DNA from: Streptomyces sulfonofaciens
Lineage (GTDB): Bacteria; Actinomycetota; Actinomycetes; Streptomycetales; Streptomycetaceae
DNA: 64,000 nucleotides
Direction of reading: 5' to 3'
Assembly: GCF_014656295.1 (NCBI RefSeq)
Contig: NZ_BNCD01000032.1
Coordinates: 1 to 64,000 of the forward strand
Shown: piece after piece, positions 36,255 through 47,440 of the stretch
Position numbering within the stretch: position 1 is the first letter of the stretch
Layout: each line of letters opens with the position of its first letter
Notes under the pieces: model-generated
What the model was told of the DNA's origin: nothing
The model's input: only the letters and a program-made list of their open reading frames with translations
The model's database searches: none
Position numbers and translations under genes: made by a program

Positions 36255-39200
36255 GTGAGCAGCGATCGGGACGGTATCCGCGGGGGTTGGGAGTCACCCG
36301 ACGATGACCAGTCCGACGCCGAGTCCGCCTTCGAGGCGACGGGAGAGTTCACCATCGACTACGCCCCGCCCGCCTGGTACACGCAGAACGCGTCGTCGAG
36401 CTCGCAGGACTCCTCGCCGGCTCCGGCGCCGTCGCCCCTGCCGCCCCCGGGGGCCGCCCCGGTGGCGCCGGCCGGCCCGGTACCGCCCCCGGCGCCCACC
36501 GGTGACCCGGTGGACTTCCCGGGCCTTCCGCAGGGCAGCGGCTTCGAGCCGCGCTGGGGCGCGCCGGGCGAGACACCCGCTCACGGCCCCCACGGCTCCG
36601 CTCCGGCGTCCGGCTACGACTCGGGGACGGGGTACGGGCCAGGGTACGGCGCCCCGGCCACCACGGGTGCCCCTACCGGTCCGGGTGCCGGTGCCGGTGC
36701 CGGTGGAGCGTTCGGCGCCGACTCCGGCAACGGGTCGGGCCCTGCCGCCGGTGCGTGGGGCGGGCCTGGTTCCCCGGCCGCGACCGGCACCGGGGCCCCC
36801 CGAGACGCGTACGCCCCGGAGGCGGGGAGCGGTTACGGCGCGGGGTACGGGCCGGGCCGGGGCAGCGGGGACGGCTCGGGCACGGCACCGGGGCAGGACG
36901 CGGGGTACGACGGCTCCGCTTACGGTCCGGGGTCCTCCGGTTCCGGTTCCGGCTTCGGTGCGGGCCCGGCGGCGGGCTCGGGCTCCGATGGCGCACCGGC
37001 CCGCGTCGACGGCGGCTCCGCAACCGGTGCCCCTGGCGCGCACGGTGGGACGGGGGCCCCCTCCTGGGACGCCGAGGGCAGCGGCGACCTGGAGAGCCCC
37101 GCCACGATGCGGATCTCCTCGACGGCGCTCAAGCGCGAGCTGGCCAACCTGGCGGCACAGCACAGCCCGTCCTCCCACGGCGACGGCTCCGGCGAAGTCC
37201 CCCGGGACGCGGGCGAACCGGACCCGAGCGGCGCGGACGAGCCGGTTTCCGCAGGCGCGTACGAGCCGGACGCCGCACACACGGCCGCGCACGACGACGC
37301 GCCCCCGATGGCCGACGGCCGCTCCTCCGCGGACGGTTCCGCATCCTCCGCGGACGGCTCCGCATCCTCCGCGATCGTCTGGCCCCCCGAGACGGACCCC
37401 GTCGTCGCCCCGAAGGCTTCGGACTCCACCGGGGACGGGGACACCGGCGTGTCGGGAGCCCCGGACGCGCCGTCGGCGGCCACCACGGCCTCCGACGGGA
37501 CACGGGCGGACGACGCCGACGACCCCTTCGCCGAACTGCGCTCGCGCTGGGCCCTCGACACGACCGCCGGCAGCGGTGCCGGCGCGTCGTCCACCGACCC
37601 GGACACGGCAGCCTCCTCGGGCGCGGACGAGGACGCACGGCCGGGGTCAGAGCCGGAGACGGGCCCGGACCCGGAGGCGCCGTTCGGCACGCACCGCGCG
37701 GGTGCAGACGCCGACGCGCGTGCGTCAGGCACCGCGGGCGACACGTCGGACTCCGGCGCCGGCGTGGACGCGGCAGGCGCGGAGACGAACACTTCGGCCG
37801 ACCGGGGCCCCGGGCAGACGGCGGACATCGCAGATCCCTCGGACGCCAGCGATCCCTCGGGTCCCGACGGTTCCTCGGACTTCATGGCTGCCTCGGCTGC
37901 CCCGGTTGCCGAGGATGCCGGAGCGGGCTCCGACGGGTCCGCCTCCGCAGCCCCTGCCACCGCCCCGGAACCGGACGCGGCGGACCGGGGAGACGGCGAC
38001 GTCCGCGACGTCGGCGGCACGGTGCCCGCGAGCGACGGGGACGAGCAGTCCGCTGCCGGGGCGGTCGCGTCCGGTTCCGGCTCCGGTGCGGCGGCGGTCG
38101 CGTCCGGGCAGAGCGTGGTCGACGGGCAGGGCGCGCCCGCGCCCTGGGCTCCCCTGCCGGGTCAGCAGGGCGGCCTCCCCCCTCTGCCGCCCTCCTTCGA
38201 ACTCGCCGCACCGGCCCCGGCGGACCAGTGGGCCCCGGGCCCCGAACAGCCGGGCGGGCCCCAGCCCACCGCTCCCGGAGCGCAGCCGCCCGGGCAGCCG
38301 GCTCCCGGTGCGCCGCTCGCGACGCGGCAGCCGGGCGCACAGCAGCCGCCGCCTGCGTGGCCGAACACGGCACCGGGCGCGCCTTCCACCCCGCAGGCGC
38401 CCCCGGGCCCCGTCCCCGGCGACCAGCAAAGCGCCTACGGGTTCCCGCAGAACGGCCCCGCCGCCCCGCCCGCCCCCGGGCAGCAGGGCGGCTACGGCTT
38501 CCCCCAGGACGGTGCCCCCGGACAACAGGGCGGCTACGGCTTCCCCCAGGGCGGTGCCCCCGGACAACAGGGCGGCTACGGCTTCCCGCAGGGCGGTGCC
38601 CCCGAACAGCACGGCGGCTACGGCTTCCCCCAGACACCCGTGCCGGGGCAGCCGGATCCGAGGACCGCGGCGCCTGCGCCCCATCTCGCGGGACCCGGCC
38701 AGCCGCAGGCGCCTCAGCCGCCGTTCCCCCCGCAGGGGCAGCAACCGCAGGGCCCGCCGCCCGCGCACGGCGGGCCGGGCCCCCTGCCGCCGGGGGCGCC
38801 CGGCGTCCCCGGCCATCAGCAGACGGCGGGTCAGCCGGCCCCCTTCGCACCTGCCGGGCCCGGTGCACCGGGCGCCCCCGGCGCACCCCAGGGGCCGGGC
38901 GCCCCCGGTGTCCCGCAGGGAGCGGGCGGCCCCCAGTCACCCGCCCCGCCCGGCGCCCCTGGACAGCCGGTCTTCCCCGGTGCCCCCGGCCACCCCGGTG
39001 TGCCCCCCGGCCCGGGCGGCCCCGGTCAGCCGGGTATGCACCCGGGCGCCGGAGCCGCGTACCCGCAGGCGGTACGTCACGACCAGCGGCAGCCCACGCA
39101 CCCGGGTGCGCCGCTCGGGTACACCGCGGCCGTGGAACTGTCCTCGGACCGGCTGCTCAACAACAAGAGGCAGAAGCCGAAGAGCGGGCGCCCCACGGCC

Positions 39201-40343
39201 GGCGGATCGCGGTTCAAGCTCGGCGGCAAGAAGGAGGAGGCCGAGCGGCTGCGGAAGCTGGAGCTGATCCGCACCCCGGTGCTGTCGTGCTACCGGATCG
39301 CGGTCATCAGCCTCAAGGGCGGGGTCGGCAAGACGACCACCACGACGGCCCTCGGCTCGACGCTCGCCATCGAACGGCAGGACAAGATCCTCGCCATCGA
39401 CGCCAACCCGGACGCCGGCACGCTCGGCCGCCGGGTACGGCGCGAGACCGGTGCCACCATCCGCGACCTGGTGCAGGCGATCCCGTACCTCACCTCGTAC
39501 ATGGACATCCGGCGCTTCACGTCGCAGGCGCCCTCCGGTCTGGAGATCATCGCCAACGACGTCGACCCGGCCGTCTCGACGACCTTCAACGACGAGGACT
39601 ACCGGCGGGCGATCGAGGTGCTCGGACAGCAGTACCCGATCATCCTCACCGACTCAGGAACCGGTCTGCTGTACAGCGCGATGCGCGGGGTCCTGGACCT
39701 CGCGGACCAGTTGATCATCATCTCCACGCCGTCCGTGGACGGCGCGAGCAGTGCGTCCACCACGCTCGACTGGCTGTCGGCGCACGGCTACGCGGACCTC
39801 GTGGCGCGGTCGATCACGGTGATCTCCGGAGTCCGGGAGACCGGGAAGATGATCAAGGTCGACGACATCGTCAGCCACTTCGAGACGCGCTGCCGGGGCG
39901 TCGTGGTCGTTCCGTTCGACGAGCACCTGGCCGCGGGCGCCGAGGTGGACCTCGACATGATGCGACCCAAGGTGCGCGAGGCGTACTTCAACCTGTCCGC
40001 GATGGTGGCGGAGGACTTCGCGCGCCACCAGCAGGCGCACGGCCTGTGGACGTCGGACGGGAATCCGCCGCCCCAGGTCGCTCCCCCGCTGCCGGGTCAG
40101 CAGATGCCGGGGCACGGGCAGATGCCCGGGCAGGGACCGCAGCAGGGCGGTTGGCCGCAGCAGGCCCCCCAGGGCTATCCGCCGCAGGCCCCCCAGCCAG
40201 GGCCCCCGCAGCCCGGGCCGCCCCAGCCGGGCATGCACCAGGCCGGCCCCCCGGCGCCCGGTGCGCCGGGGCCGGGAGCGCCCCAGGCCGGGCCGCCGCA
40301 GGGCTGGACCCAGGGGCCCCCGCCGGGGGCGGGCCCGCAGTAG
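36255..40343 (+). CDS. EspI-like low-complexity protein with ParA/MinD-type ATPase domain
   Basis: A 1362-residue protein starting with GTG 36255 behind AGGAGG. About the first 960 residues are Pro/Gly/Ala/Ser/Asp-rich without predicted fold and include 14-residue repeats (GGYGFPQ...). The ATPase domain has the deviant Walker A KGGVGKT at 1021-1027 and continues with [16 protein letters not shown] and [11 protein letters not shown], as in ParA/MinD proteins; a Gln/Pro/Gly-rich tail of ~75 residues closes it. This matches the architecture of mycobacterial EspI, reported to modulate ESX-1 in response to ATP. Membership in the ESX locus supports this reading. Confidence 0.85.
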   Translation: MSSDRDGIRGGWESPDDDQSDAESAFEATGEFTIDYAPPAWYTQNASSSSQDSSPAPAPSPLPPPGAAPVAPAGPVPPPAPTGDPVDFPGLPQGSGFEPRWGAPGETPAHGPHGSAPASGYDSGTGYGPGYGAPATTGAPTGPGAGAGAGGAFGADSGNGSGPAAGAWGGPGSPAATGTGAPRDAYAPEAGSGYGAGYGPGRGSGDGSGTAPGQDAGYDGSAYGPGSSGSGSGFGAGPAAGSGSDGAPARVDGGSATGAPGAHGGTGAPSWDAEGSGDLESPATMRISSTALKRELANLAAQHSPSSHGDGSGEVPRDAGEPDPSGADEPVSAGAYEPDAAHTAAHDDAPPMADGRSSADGSASSADGSASSAIVWPPETDPVVAPKASDSTGDGDTGVSGAPDAPSAATTASDGTRADDADDPFAELRSRWALDTTAGSGAGASSTDPDTAASSGADEDARPGSEPETGPDPEAPFGTHRAGADADARASGTAGDTSDSGAGVDAAGAETNTSADRGPGQTADIADPSDASDPSGPDGSSDFMAASAAPVAEDAGAGSDGSASAAPATAPEPDAADRGDGDVRDVGGTVPASDGDEQSAAGAVASGSGSGAAAVASGQSVVDGQGAPAPWAPLPGQQGGLPPLPPSFELAAPAPADQWAPGPEQPGGPQPTAPGAQPPGQPAPGAPLATRQPGAQQPPPAWPNTAPGAPSTPQAPPGPVPGDQQSAYGFPQNGPAAPPAPGQQGGYGFPQDGAPGQQGGYGFPQGGAPGQQGGYGFPQGGAPEQHGGYGFPQTPVPGQPDPRTAAPAPHLAGPGQPQAPQPPFPPQGQQPQGPPPAHGGPGPLPPGAPGVPGHQQTAGQPAPFAPAGPGAPGAPGAPQGPGAPGVPQGAGGPQSPAPPGAPGQPVFPGAPGHPGVPPGPGGPGQPGMHPGAGAAYPQAVRHDQRQPTHPGAPLGYTAAVELSSDRLLNNKRQKPKSGRPTAGGSRFKLGGKKEEAERLRKLELIRTPVLSCYRIAVISLKGGVGKTTTTTALGSTLAIERQDKILAIDANPDAGTLGRRVRRETGATIRDLVQAIPYLTSYMDIRRFTSQAPSGLEIIANDVDPAVSTTFNDEDYRRAIEVLGQQYPIILTDSGTGLLYSAMRGVLDLADQLIIISTPSVDGASSASTTLDWLSAHGYADLVARSITVISGVRETGKMIKVDDIVSHFETRCRGVVVVPFDEHLAAGAEVDLDMMRPKVREAYFNLSAMVAEDFARHQQAHGLWTSDGNPPPQVAPPLPGQQMPGHGQMPGQGPQQGGWPQQAPQGYPPQAPQPGPPQPGPPQPGMHQAGPPAPGAPGPGAPQAGPPQGWTQGPPPGAGPQ
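38484..38633 (+). repeat. 42-bp coding repeat, three full units and a partial fourth
   Basis: Units at 38484, 38526, 38568 and 38610 encode QGGYGFPQ-x-GAPGQ-type 14-residue repeats. DNA identity between units is very high, pointing to recent expansion. Confidence 0.95.
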
Positions 40344-40354
40344 TGCTCCACACG

Positions 40355-40396
40355 GGTGCCCCGGACCGCGCCGTCGCCGACGCGGTCCGGGGCACC
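40355..40396 (+). terminator. strong terminator after the EspI-like gene
   Basis: GGTGCCCCGGACCGCG (40355-40370) is perfectly complementary to 40381-40396 with a 10-base loop, 11 bases past the stop. It marks the end of the secretion locus. Confidence 0.9.
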
Positions 40397-40624
40397 GGCG
40401 CGTTCGGGTGCACCCGCCCACCGGACAGGCCGCCCGGAAGCCCCGCAACCGCCCGGCCCGCCCGATTGTCTACAAAGCGGGACGACGTTACGGCTCCCCG
40501 GCCCGGACCAGGAGTCAGGTCAGCCGCCACGCCCTGGCCTGGATGTTTTCACCGGTCTTGACCAATGGGCGGCAAAACCCGACCAACTCGTTATTTCCGC
40601 AGGCCACATGGGGTCAACCGGCCG

Positions 40625-40654
40625 TTGACTCGTGCTTACCCGCGCTGATAAACA
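40625..40654 (+). promoter_or_regulatory. candidate promoter of the peptide transporter operon
   Basis: TTGACT (40625-40630), an 18-base spacer and TAAACA (40649-40654) give a reasonable housekeeping promoter. Transcription would begin near 40661. The rest of the 387-base gap after the terminator holds no gene. Confidence 0.4.
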
Positions 40655-40730
40655 CACTCATCAACCAAGCTGGCGCACCATGATCAAGAAGACCGTCTCT
40701 GCGCGAGCGACTAGGCGAGGTCACCGACCC

Positions 40731-42662
40731 ATGGACAGACAAGATCAGCACGGCCGGCGCTCGCCCGGTCGACCCTCAGACGACCGGCACCCGTTCGGCC
40801 GGGCACCGGCCGGGGCAGCCGCGGGCGCGGCCCGGCCGGGCGGCGTCCGCGGGCGCTTCCGGCTGGTGGCCGCGGCCGGCGCCGCGGCCCTGACGCTGAC
40901 GGCAGGGCTCGCCACCCCGCTGAACCCGGCGCCGCAGCAGGCGGCGGCCGCCGACAGCGGCAAGAAGACCCTCACGGTGGCGGTCGCACAGAGCGTCGAC
41001 TCGCTGAGCCCCTTCCTCGCGGTGCGCCTGGTCAGCACCAGCATCAACCGCCTGATGTACGAGTACCTGACCGACTACGACCCGAAGGACGCCCACCCCG
41101 TCCCGGGCCTCGCCACCGGCTGGAAACCGTCCGCGGACAAGCTGACCTGGACGTACACGATCCGGAAGAACGCCAAGTGGTCGGACGGCCGGCCGGTCAC
41201 CGCCGACGACGCCGCCTGGACCTACACCAAGATGATGACGGACCAGGGCGCCGCCACGGCCAACGGTTCGTACGTCAGCAACTTCAAGCAGGTGACCGCG
41301 CCCAGCCCCACCAAGCTGGTCATCACCCTGAAGAAGCCGCAGTCCACGATGGAGGCCATCGACGTCCCCATCGTGCCCAGGCACATCTGGGAGAAGGTCA
41401 AGGACTTCACCAAGTTCAACAACGACCAGACGTTCCCGATCGTCGGTGACGGCCCCTTCGTCGTCACCGACTACAAGGCCGACAGTTATGTGAAGCTCAA
41501 GGCCAACAAGACCTTCTGGCGGGGCGCGCCCAAGTTCGACGAACTGGTGTTCAAGTACTACAAGGACAACGACGCCGCCGTGGCCGCGCTCCAGAAGGGC
41601 GAGGTCTCCTTCGTCCAGAACCTGACGCCCACCCAGGCCACCAAGCTCAGGACCACACCGGACATCAAGGTCAACGACGCCCCGGGCCGCCGCTTCTACG
41701 CACTGGCCACCAACCCGGGCGCCCGCGCCAAGGACGGCACGAAGTTCGGCAACGGCGACCCGTCGCTGCTGGACGAGCGGGTGCGGCACGCGCTGTTCCT
41801 GGCCATCGACCGCAAGACCCTCATCGACAAGGTCTTCCAGGGGCACGCCGTCGACGGCGAGGGCTACATCCCGCCGCGCTTCTCGACGTACTACTGGAAG
41901 CCCTCCGCCGATCAGGCGATGGGGTACGACCCCGCGAAGGCCGCCGCACTGCTCGACCAGGCCGGGTACAAGAAGAACTCCGCCGGCAAACGGGTGGGCA
42001 AGAACGGCAAGCCGCTGAACTACCGCATCCTGTGCCACGCCACCGACCCGCAGGACAAGGCCGTCGGCAAGTACCTCAAGGAGTGGTACGGCCGGCTCGG
42101 CATCGGGCTCACGGTCGACTGCCTGGACAACGTCACCGACCCCTGGCTCGCCGGCGAGTACGACCTGGCGTTCGACGGCTGGTCCGTCAACCCGGACCCC
42201 GACTTCGTCCTGTCGATACACACCTGCGCCGCCCTCCCGGCCACCCCGAAGGACACCGGCGCCACCGACAACTTCATCTGCGACAAGAAGTACGACGACC
42301 TGTACGCCAAGCAGCTCGCCGAGTACGACCCGGCCAAGCGCGCCGACCTCGTCAAGCAGATGGAGTCGCGGCTGTACGACACCGGGTACATGAACGTCAT
42401 GGCGTACCCGAACGCCATGGAGGCCTACCGCAGCGACCAGATCAAGTCGATCACGACCATGCCCGAGAAGTCCGGCAACATCTACGGCCAGGACGGCTAC
42501 TGGAGCTGGTGGTCCGCCGTGCCCGCCAACGCCACGGGCTCCTCCGGCGGCTCCGGCTCGACCGGCGTGGTCATCGGTGTCGTGGTGGCCGTGGTCGTGC
42601 TCGCCGGTGCCGGAGGGTTCTTCCTGCTGCGCCGCCGCTCCACCGCCGACGACCGTGAGTAG
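40731..42662 (+). CDS. peptide-type ABC transporter substrate-binding protein with C-terminal membrane anchor
   Basis: A 643-residue family 5 solute-binding protein that would capture peptides or similar solutes outside the cell. A signal sequence (RFRLVAAAGAAALTLTAGL) precedes the binding domain, which starts KKTLTVAVAQSVDSLSP. There is no lipobox; instead a C-terminal helix (about 612-633) followed by RRRS should anchor it. ATG 40731 is chosen because GAGGT lies upstream; ATG 40680 (adding 17 residues) is possible and lies closer to the candidate promoter. Four transporter genes follow. Confidence 0.88.
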   Translation: MDRQDQHGRRSPGRPSDDRHPFGRAPAGAAAGAARPGGVRGRFRLVAAAGAAALTLTAGLATPLNPAPQQAAAADSGKKTLTVAVAQSVDSLSPFLAVRLVSTSINRLMYEYLTDYDPKDAHPVPGLATGWKPSADKLTWTYTIRKNAKWSDGRPVTADDAAWTYTKMMTDQGAATANGSYVSNFKQVTAPSPTKLVITLKKPQSTMEAIDVPIVPRHIWEKVKDFTKFNNDQTFPIVGDGPFVVTDYKADSYVKLKANKTFWRGAPKFDELVFKYYKDNDAAVAALQKGEVSFVQNLTPTQATKLRTTPDIKVNDAPGRRFYALATNPGARAKDGTKFGNGDPSLLDERVRHALFLAIDRKTLIDKVFQGHAVDGEGYIPPRFSTYYWKPSADQAMGYDPAKAAALLDQAGYKKNSAGKRVGKNGKPLNYRILCHATDPQDKAVGKYLKEWYGRLGIGLTVDCLDNVTDPWLAGEYDLAFDGWSVNPDPDFVLSIHTCAALPATPKDTGATDNFICDKKYDDLYAKQLAEYDPAKRADLVKQMESRLYDTGYMNVMAYPNAMEAYRSDQIKSITTMPEKSGNIYGQDGYWSWWSAVPANATGSSGGSGSTGVVIGVVVAVVVLAGAGGFFLLRRRSTADDRE

Positions 42663-42750
42663 CCCGGCGGGCCCGCCGGCCGCGGCACGCGTAACGTCAT
42701 GAAGAACGCGACACAGGGGGCCACCAGTCCGGTTCCCGGGAGAACACCGT

Positions 42751-43830
42751 ATGGCAGCTGAGAGCACTCCGGCACTCGCCGGGAGCCCGGCGCACGCGGC
42801 CGACGGTCCGGCGGCTGCCGGGCCGTCGGCCCGCGGCCCCCGGGCCGGAAACACCGTGGCGTACCTGCGCTATGTGGCTGGCAAGCTGGTCGGCGCCGCC
42901 GTCTCGCTGCTCGCCGTCCTCGTGACCGGGTTCTTCCTCTTCCGGTTGATCCCCGGCGACCCCGTGAAGTTCATGACCGGCGGCCGGCAGGTCTCCGCGG
43001 AGCAGTTGGCGGCCTACCGCAGGGAGTTCGGTCTCGACCTGCCGCTGTGGCAGCAGTTCACCGACTACTGCGGCAAGGCCCTCACCGGCGATCTCGGCAC
43101 GTCGTACCAGTTCAACACGCCGGTGATCGACAAGATCGGCGAGGCACTGCCGAACACGCTGCTGCTCACCGGTACGGCCTTCGTGCTGTACTCGGTGATC
43201 GGCGTGGCGCTCGGCACCCGGGCGGCCTGGCGCAGCGGCGGGGCCGGCGACCGGTTCCACACCGGTCTGGCACTGACGCTGTTCTCCGTGCCGTCTTTCT
43301 GGCTCGGGCTGATGCTGATCATCGTCTTCTCGGTGGGCATGGGCCCGATCCCGGGCCTGTTCCCCACCGGTGGCATGGAGTCCGGCAACGCGCACGGCTT
43401 CGGCCATGTGATCGATGTCGTGCACCACCTCGTACTGCCGGTGATCACCCTGGTCGCGGTCCAGTACGGCGAGACGCTGCTGGTCACCCGGTCGGCGGTG
43501 CTGGACGAGATGGGCAGCGACTACCTGACGACGGCCCGCGCCAAGGGCCTGCGGGACGACCTGGTGCGCCGCAGGCACGCCGTGCCCAACGCGATGCTGC
43601 CGACGATGACGCTGATCTTCGTCAATCTCGGGCGAGTGGTGGCGGGCACCGTCCTGGTCGAGACCGTCTTCTCCTGGCCGGGCCTCGGCGGCCTCTTCTA
43701 CGAGGCGCTGAGCGTGCCCGACCTGCCGCTGGTGCAGGGCCTGTTCCTGGTGTTCTCGGCGGCCGTGATCCTGATGAACACCCTCGCCGACCTGATCTAT
43801 CCGCTGCTCGATCCCCGGGTGGGCCGATGA
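42751..43830 (+). CDS. peptide-type ABC transporter permease, DppB family
   Basis: A 359-residue inner-membrane permease. An Ala/Gly-rich N-terminus precedes the first helix (LVGAAVSLLAVLVTGFFLF), the conserved LIPGDP segment and about six helices. The permease signature for ATPase contact, YLTTARAKGLRDD, lies in the C-terminal half. ATG 42751 follows GGGAGAA. The 88-base gap after the binding protein contains a palindrome CCGGCGGGCCCGCCGG at 42664-42679 that could reduce downstream expression. It overlaps the next gene by ATGA. Confidence 0.93.
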   Translation: MAAESTPALAGSPAHAADGPAAAGPSARGPRAGNTVAYLRYVAGKLVGAAVSLLAVLVTGFFLFRLIPGDPVKFMTGGRQVSAEQLAAYRREFGLDLPLWQQFTDYCGKALTGDLGTSYQFNTPVIDKIGEALPNTLLLTGTAFVLYSVIGVALGTRAAWRSGGAGDRFHTGLALTLFSVPSFWLGLMLIIVFSVGMGPIPGLFPTGGMESGNAHGFGHVIDVVHHLVLPVITLVAVQYGETLLVTRSAVLDEMGSDYLTTARAKGLRDDLVRRRHAVPNAMLPTMTLIFVNLGRVVAGTVLVETVFSWPGLGGLFYEALSVPDLPLVQGLFLVFSAAVILMNTLADLIYPLLDPRVGR

Positions 43831-44771
43831 CGACCGACACGACCACCACCGCCCCGCCCGATCCGGCGCCGTCCGCGCCCCGGAGCCCGAGGGCCCTCGC
43901 CTGGCAGCGACGGCGGCGCTCCGTGGCGAGGTTCTGGCGGCAGTACCGCACGCACCGCACGGGTGTCGTCGGGCTCGCCGCGCTGGTGCTCTTCGCGCTG
44001 GTCGCCCTGACCGCCCCGCTGACCATCGGCTCCGACGTGCAGTCCGTCACCGAGGCGCCCGGGCGGCCCATGGAGGGGCCGAGCGGACAGTTCTGGTTCG
44101 GCACCGACCAGTACGGGCGCGACCTGCTCCGCCTGGTGCTGTGGGGCTCCCGGGTGTCGCTGACGGTGGGTCTGCTCGCCGCGGTGCTCTCGGTGGCGAT
44201 CGGGGCGCTGGTCGGCATCACCGCCGGCCACTTCCGCGGCTGGTACGCGACCGTGATCATGCGGGTCACCGACTGGTTCCTGGTCATGCCGACCCTGGTG
44301 CTCGCGATCGCGCTGGCCACGGTGATGTCCCGGTCGCTCAGCACCATCATCCTGGCGATCGGCGTGACGACCTGGCCGACCACCGCACGCCTGGTCCGCG
44401 CCCAGACGCTCGCCGTGGAGTCCCGTCCCTACATCGAGCGGGCCAGGGCCCTGGGCGGCGGGCACGCGCACATCATGTCCCGCCACGTGCTGCCCAATGT
44501 GATGCCGCTGGTGCTGGCGCAGACCACGCTCGGCATCTCCAACGCGATCCTCTCCGAGGCCACGCTCGCCTTCCTGGGCCTCGGCGATCCGACCATCACC
44601 TCCTGGGGCGGCCTGCTCCAGGACGCGCGCGAGGCGGGCGCGGTCAGCTCGGGCCACTGGTGGTACCTGGTGCCGCCGGGCCTGGCGATCGCCGCCGTCG
44701 CACTGGCGTTCACGCTGTGCGGCCGCGCCGTGGAGTCCGTACTCAACCCCAAGCTGGGGGTGGCCCGATGA
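43827..44771 (+). CDS. peptide-type ABC transporter permease, DppC family
   Basis: A 314-residue second permease of the importer, with N-terminal cytoplasmic extension, first helix TGVVGLAALVLFALVALTAP, the family segment FGTDQYGRDLLRLVLWGSR and the ATPase-contact loop YIERARALGGGHAHIMSRH. It overlaps both neighbours by ATGA, so the genes are translated together and the subunits assembled in proportion. Confidence 0.93.
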   Translation: MTTDTTTTAPPDPAPSAPRSPRALAWQRRRRSVARFWRQYRTHRTGVVGLAALVLFALVALTAPLTIGSDVQSVTEAPGRPMEGPSGQFWFGTDQYGRDLLRLVLWGSRVSLTVGLLAAVLSVAIGALVGITAGHFRGWYATVIMRVTDWFLVMPTLVLAIALATVMSRSLSTIILAIGVTTWPTTARLVRAQTLAVESRPYIERARALGGGHAHIMSRHVLPNVMPLVLAQTTLGISNAILSEATLAFLGLGDPTITSWGGLLQDAREAGAVSSGHWWYLVPPGLAIAAVALAFTLCGRAVESVLNPKLGVAR

Positions 44772-45892
44772 CCGGCACGCAGACCGCCGACGAGCCCCGC
44801 GGCACGGCGGCGGACGGCCCGCCGAACGGGCCGCTGCTGGACGTCCGGGACCTGGCGGTGACCTACCCGGGCGGCGCGGCCGCGGTGCGCGGCGTGAACC
44901 TGTCCGTGGCGGCCGGCCGCAAGCTCGGCATCGCGGGCGAGTCCGGCTGCGGCAAGTCGACACTGGCGATGGCCCTGCTGCGGCTGCTGCCGGTCGGCAC
45001 CCGGGTGAGCGGCCAGATCCTGCTGGACGGCGAGGACGTGCTCGGCATGAAGTGGGGCCGGGTGCGGGCGGTGCGCTGGGCGGGCGCCTCCATGGTGTTC
45101 CAGGGCGCCATGCACTCGCTCAACGCCGTGCACCGGATCGGCGACCAGATCGCGGAGCCGATCCTGCTGCACAAGCAGGCCACTCCCGCGGCCGCCAGAC
45201 GCCGGGCCCGCGAACTGCTGGAGCACGTCGGACTGCCCGCGGCACGCGCCGACGCCTATCCGCACGAGCTGTCCGGCGGCCAGCGCCAGCGCGTGATGAT
45301 CGCGATGGCCCTGGCCTGCGACCCGCGGCTGATCATCGCCGACGAGCCGACCACCGCGCTCGACGTGATGATCCAGGCCCAGATCCTCCGGCTGATCGAA
45401 CGGCTGGTGGCCGAGCAGGACATCGGCCTGATCATGATCAGCCACGATCTGGCGGTGCTCGCCGACACCTGCGACCGGCTCGCCGTGATGTACGCGGGCC
45501 GTGTGGTCGAGGAGGGGCCCGCACGCCAGGTCTACGAGGACGCCAGGCATCCGTACGGCAGGGCGCTGTCGTCGGCGTTCCCGCGCATCGGCGACCGCTC
45601 GTCGCGGTTCGCCCCGCGGGGGCTGCCGGGCGACCCGCCCGACCCGGCGGCGCTGCCGTCCGGGTGCACGTTCCACCCGCGCTGCCCGGTGGCGCTCGAC
45701 TCCTGCGCCGTCGACGACCAGCCGCTGCGGGACGCGGGACCCGGCAGGGCCGCGGCCTGCGTCCGTGTGGACGGTGCCGCCGGCGGTGCGGGCACCGGTG
45801 CCGACGAGGGTGACGGCGCGTCGGGTGAGGAGCCGTCGGACGGCACGGCGCCGGGCGGGGCTCAGGACGAAGCGAGGAGCAGCACACCATGA
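44768..45892 (+). CDS. peptide-type ABC transporter ATPase, DppD family
   Basis: A 374-residue ATPase with Walker [10 protein letters not shown] (57-65), signature LSGGQRQR and Walker [15 protein letters not shown]-terminal oligopeptide-transporter extension contains GCTFHPRCP with cysteines typical of the Dpp/Opp ATPase family, where they bind an iron-sulfur cluster in some members. The end is Gly/Asp/Glu-rich. The ATG overlaps the permease stop. Confidence 0.94.
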   Translation: MTGTQTADEPRGTAADGPPNGPLLDVRDLAVTYPGGAAAVRGVNLSVAAGRKLGIAGESGCGKSTLAMALLRLLPVGTRVSGQILLDGEDVLGMKWGRVRAVRWAGASMVFQGAMHSLNAVHRIGDQIAEPILLHKQATPAAARRRARELLEHVGLPAARADAYPHELSGGQRQRVMIAMALACDPRLIIADEPTTALDVMIQAQILRLIERLVAEQDIGLIMISHDLAVLADTCDRLAVMYAGRVVEEGPARQVYEDARHPYGRALSSAFPRIGDRSSRFAPRGLPGDPPDPAALPSGCTFHPRCPVALDSCAVDDQPLRDAGPGRAAACVRVDGAAGGAGTGADEGDGASGEEPSDGTAPGGAQDEARSSTP

Positions 45893-46998
45893 CCACCTCC
45901 GGCTCCCCCGGCTCGCTGGAAGCACCGGGCGCACCGAAAGCGGCGGGCGCACCCGGGCCCGCCGCTGCCGTCCCGGGCCCCGAAGGATCCACCGGAACAC
46001 CCGGGTCCACCGCGCCGCTGCTGAGCGCCGCGGGCCTGCACATCACCTTTCCCGGCCGGCACGGCGCCGCACCGGCCCGTGCCGTGGACGGTGTCGACCT
46101 CGACATCAGACCCGGCGAGATCGTGGCCCTGGTGGGCGAGTCCGGCTGCGGCAAGACCACGCTGGCGCGTTCGCTGCTCGGGCTGGTGCCGCCGACCGCC
46201 GGACGGGTCACCTTCGGCGGGGCGCCGCTGGACTACGCGACGGCCGCGCTGAAGGCGTACCGCAAGCGCGTCCAACTGGTGCTCCAGGACCCCACCGGCT
46301 CGCTCAACCCGCGCCACACGGTCTACGACGCGGTCGCGGAGGGACTGCGGATCCACGGGTCCACAGGGAGGTTCGCCGACGAGGGCGCGGCGGTCGCGGA
46401 CGCGCTGGCGCGGGCCGGGCTGCGGCCACCGGAGCGGTTCTTCCTGCGGTACCCGCACGAGCTGTCCGGCGGCCAGCGTCAGCGGGTGGTGATCGCGGGG
46501 GCCCTGGTCCTGGAACCCGAGCTGATCGTCGCCGACGAGCCGGTGGCCTCGTTGGACGCCTCGGTGCGCGGCGAGATCCTCGCGCTGCTGCTGAAGCTCC
46601 GCGACGAGCTGGGCCTCGCGGCGCTGGTGGTCACCCACGACCTGGGGCTCGCCTGGAACATCGCCGACCGGGTGGCCGTCATGTACCTGGGGCGGATCGT
46701 GGAGACCGGCCCCGTCGAACAGGTCCTCACCGCACCCCGGCACCCGTACACCCAGGCGCTGCTCTCCGTCCTGCCGGAGGCGGACGGGGAGGAGGTGGTG
46801 CTCACGGGTGAGCCGCCGGATCCCTCGCGCATCCCGTCCGGGTGCCGTTTCCACGCCCGGTGCCAGGTTCTCGCGAGCGGGGCGGCCGAGCGGGCCGGGG
46901 TGGCCGAGGCGTGCCGTACGCAGGACCCCTCGGTGCTGGACGGTTCCGGGGCGTCCCAGGTGGCCTGTCACTGGGCTCTCGCCCGGTCCGAGGGCTAG
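45889..46998 (+). CDS. peptide-type ABC transporter ATPase, DppF family
   Basis: A 369-residue ATPase, partner of the preceding one. A 45-residue Pro/Gly/Ala-rich leader precedes the domain; Walker [10 protein letters not shown] is near residue 83, the signature is LSGGQRQR and Walker B is LIVADEPVASLD. The C-terminal cysteine region is GCRFHARCQ. ATGA overlap with the previous gene. It is the last gene of the operon. Confidence 0.94.
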   Translation: MTTSGSPGSLEAPGAPKAAGAPGPAAAVPGPEGSTGTPGSTAPLLSAAGLHITFPGRHGAAPARAVDGVDLDIRPGEIVALVGESGCGKTTLARSLLGLVPPTAGRVTFGGAPLDYATAALKAYRKRVQLVLQDPTGSLNPRHTVYDAVAEGLRIHGSTGRFADEGAAVADALARAGLRPPERFFLRYPHELSGGQRQRVVIAGALVLEPELIVADEPVASLDASVRGEILALLLKLRDELGLAALVVTHDLGLAWNIADRVAVMYLGRIVETGPVEQVLTAPRHPYTQALLSVLPEADGEEVVLTGEPPDPSRIPSGCRFHARCQVLASGAAERAGVAEACRTQDPSVLDGSGASQVACHWALARSEG

Positions 46999-47440
46999 CC
47001 CGGCCGCGTGCCGCGCCCACCGGGGCGGGCACCGCCGGCGCACGCGCGACCGCCGGGCCCGCGGCCGCCGCGAACCCGGGCGGCTGCGCGGACCACGCCT
47101 TCGCACCGGACCCGTCGGCCAGCCCCTCGTTCGTCGTACCCGCGGCGACCGCGAGCCTCAGCCGACCCGTGCCCCGTCAGGGGCGCGGGAGCCACGCGGG
47201 CGAGGACCGGCGACCCGGCGACGACAGATGCACGCCCCGTGCCCGGTCCCCCTCCGCGGACGGGGCTCCCCGAACAAGCGGCGCGGGGAACTGCGCGAGC
47301 CGCAGCGCCCAAAGGAACCACCCGGCGTCCGCAGGCCGGCCACGACGGAGACAGCCCCACCGGGGCCGCGAGGACGCGGTCTCCCGCCGTGGTCCCGGGG
47401 TGGGCCGGACACCGCGTGTCCGGGAGGACACCCCGGGGCT
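46999..47440. other. intergenic region between the transporter and ribF
   Basis: About 440 bases of GC-rich DNA without a supported gene; several overlapping open frames on both strands are Arg/Pro/Gly-rich and look like composition artefacts. It ends in the terminator at 47441-47462. Confidence 0.6.
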
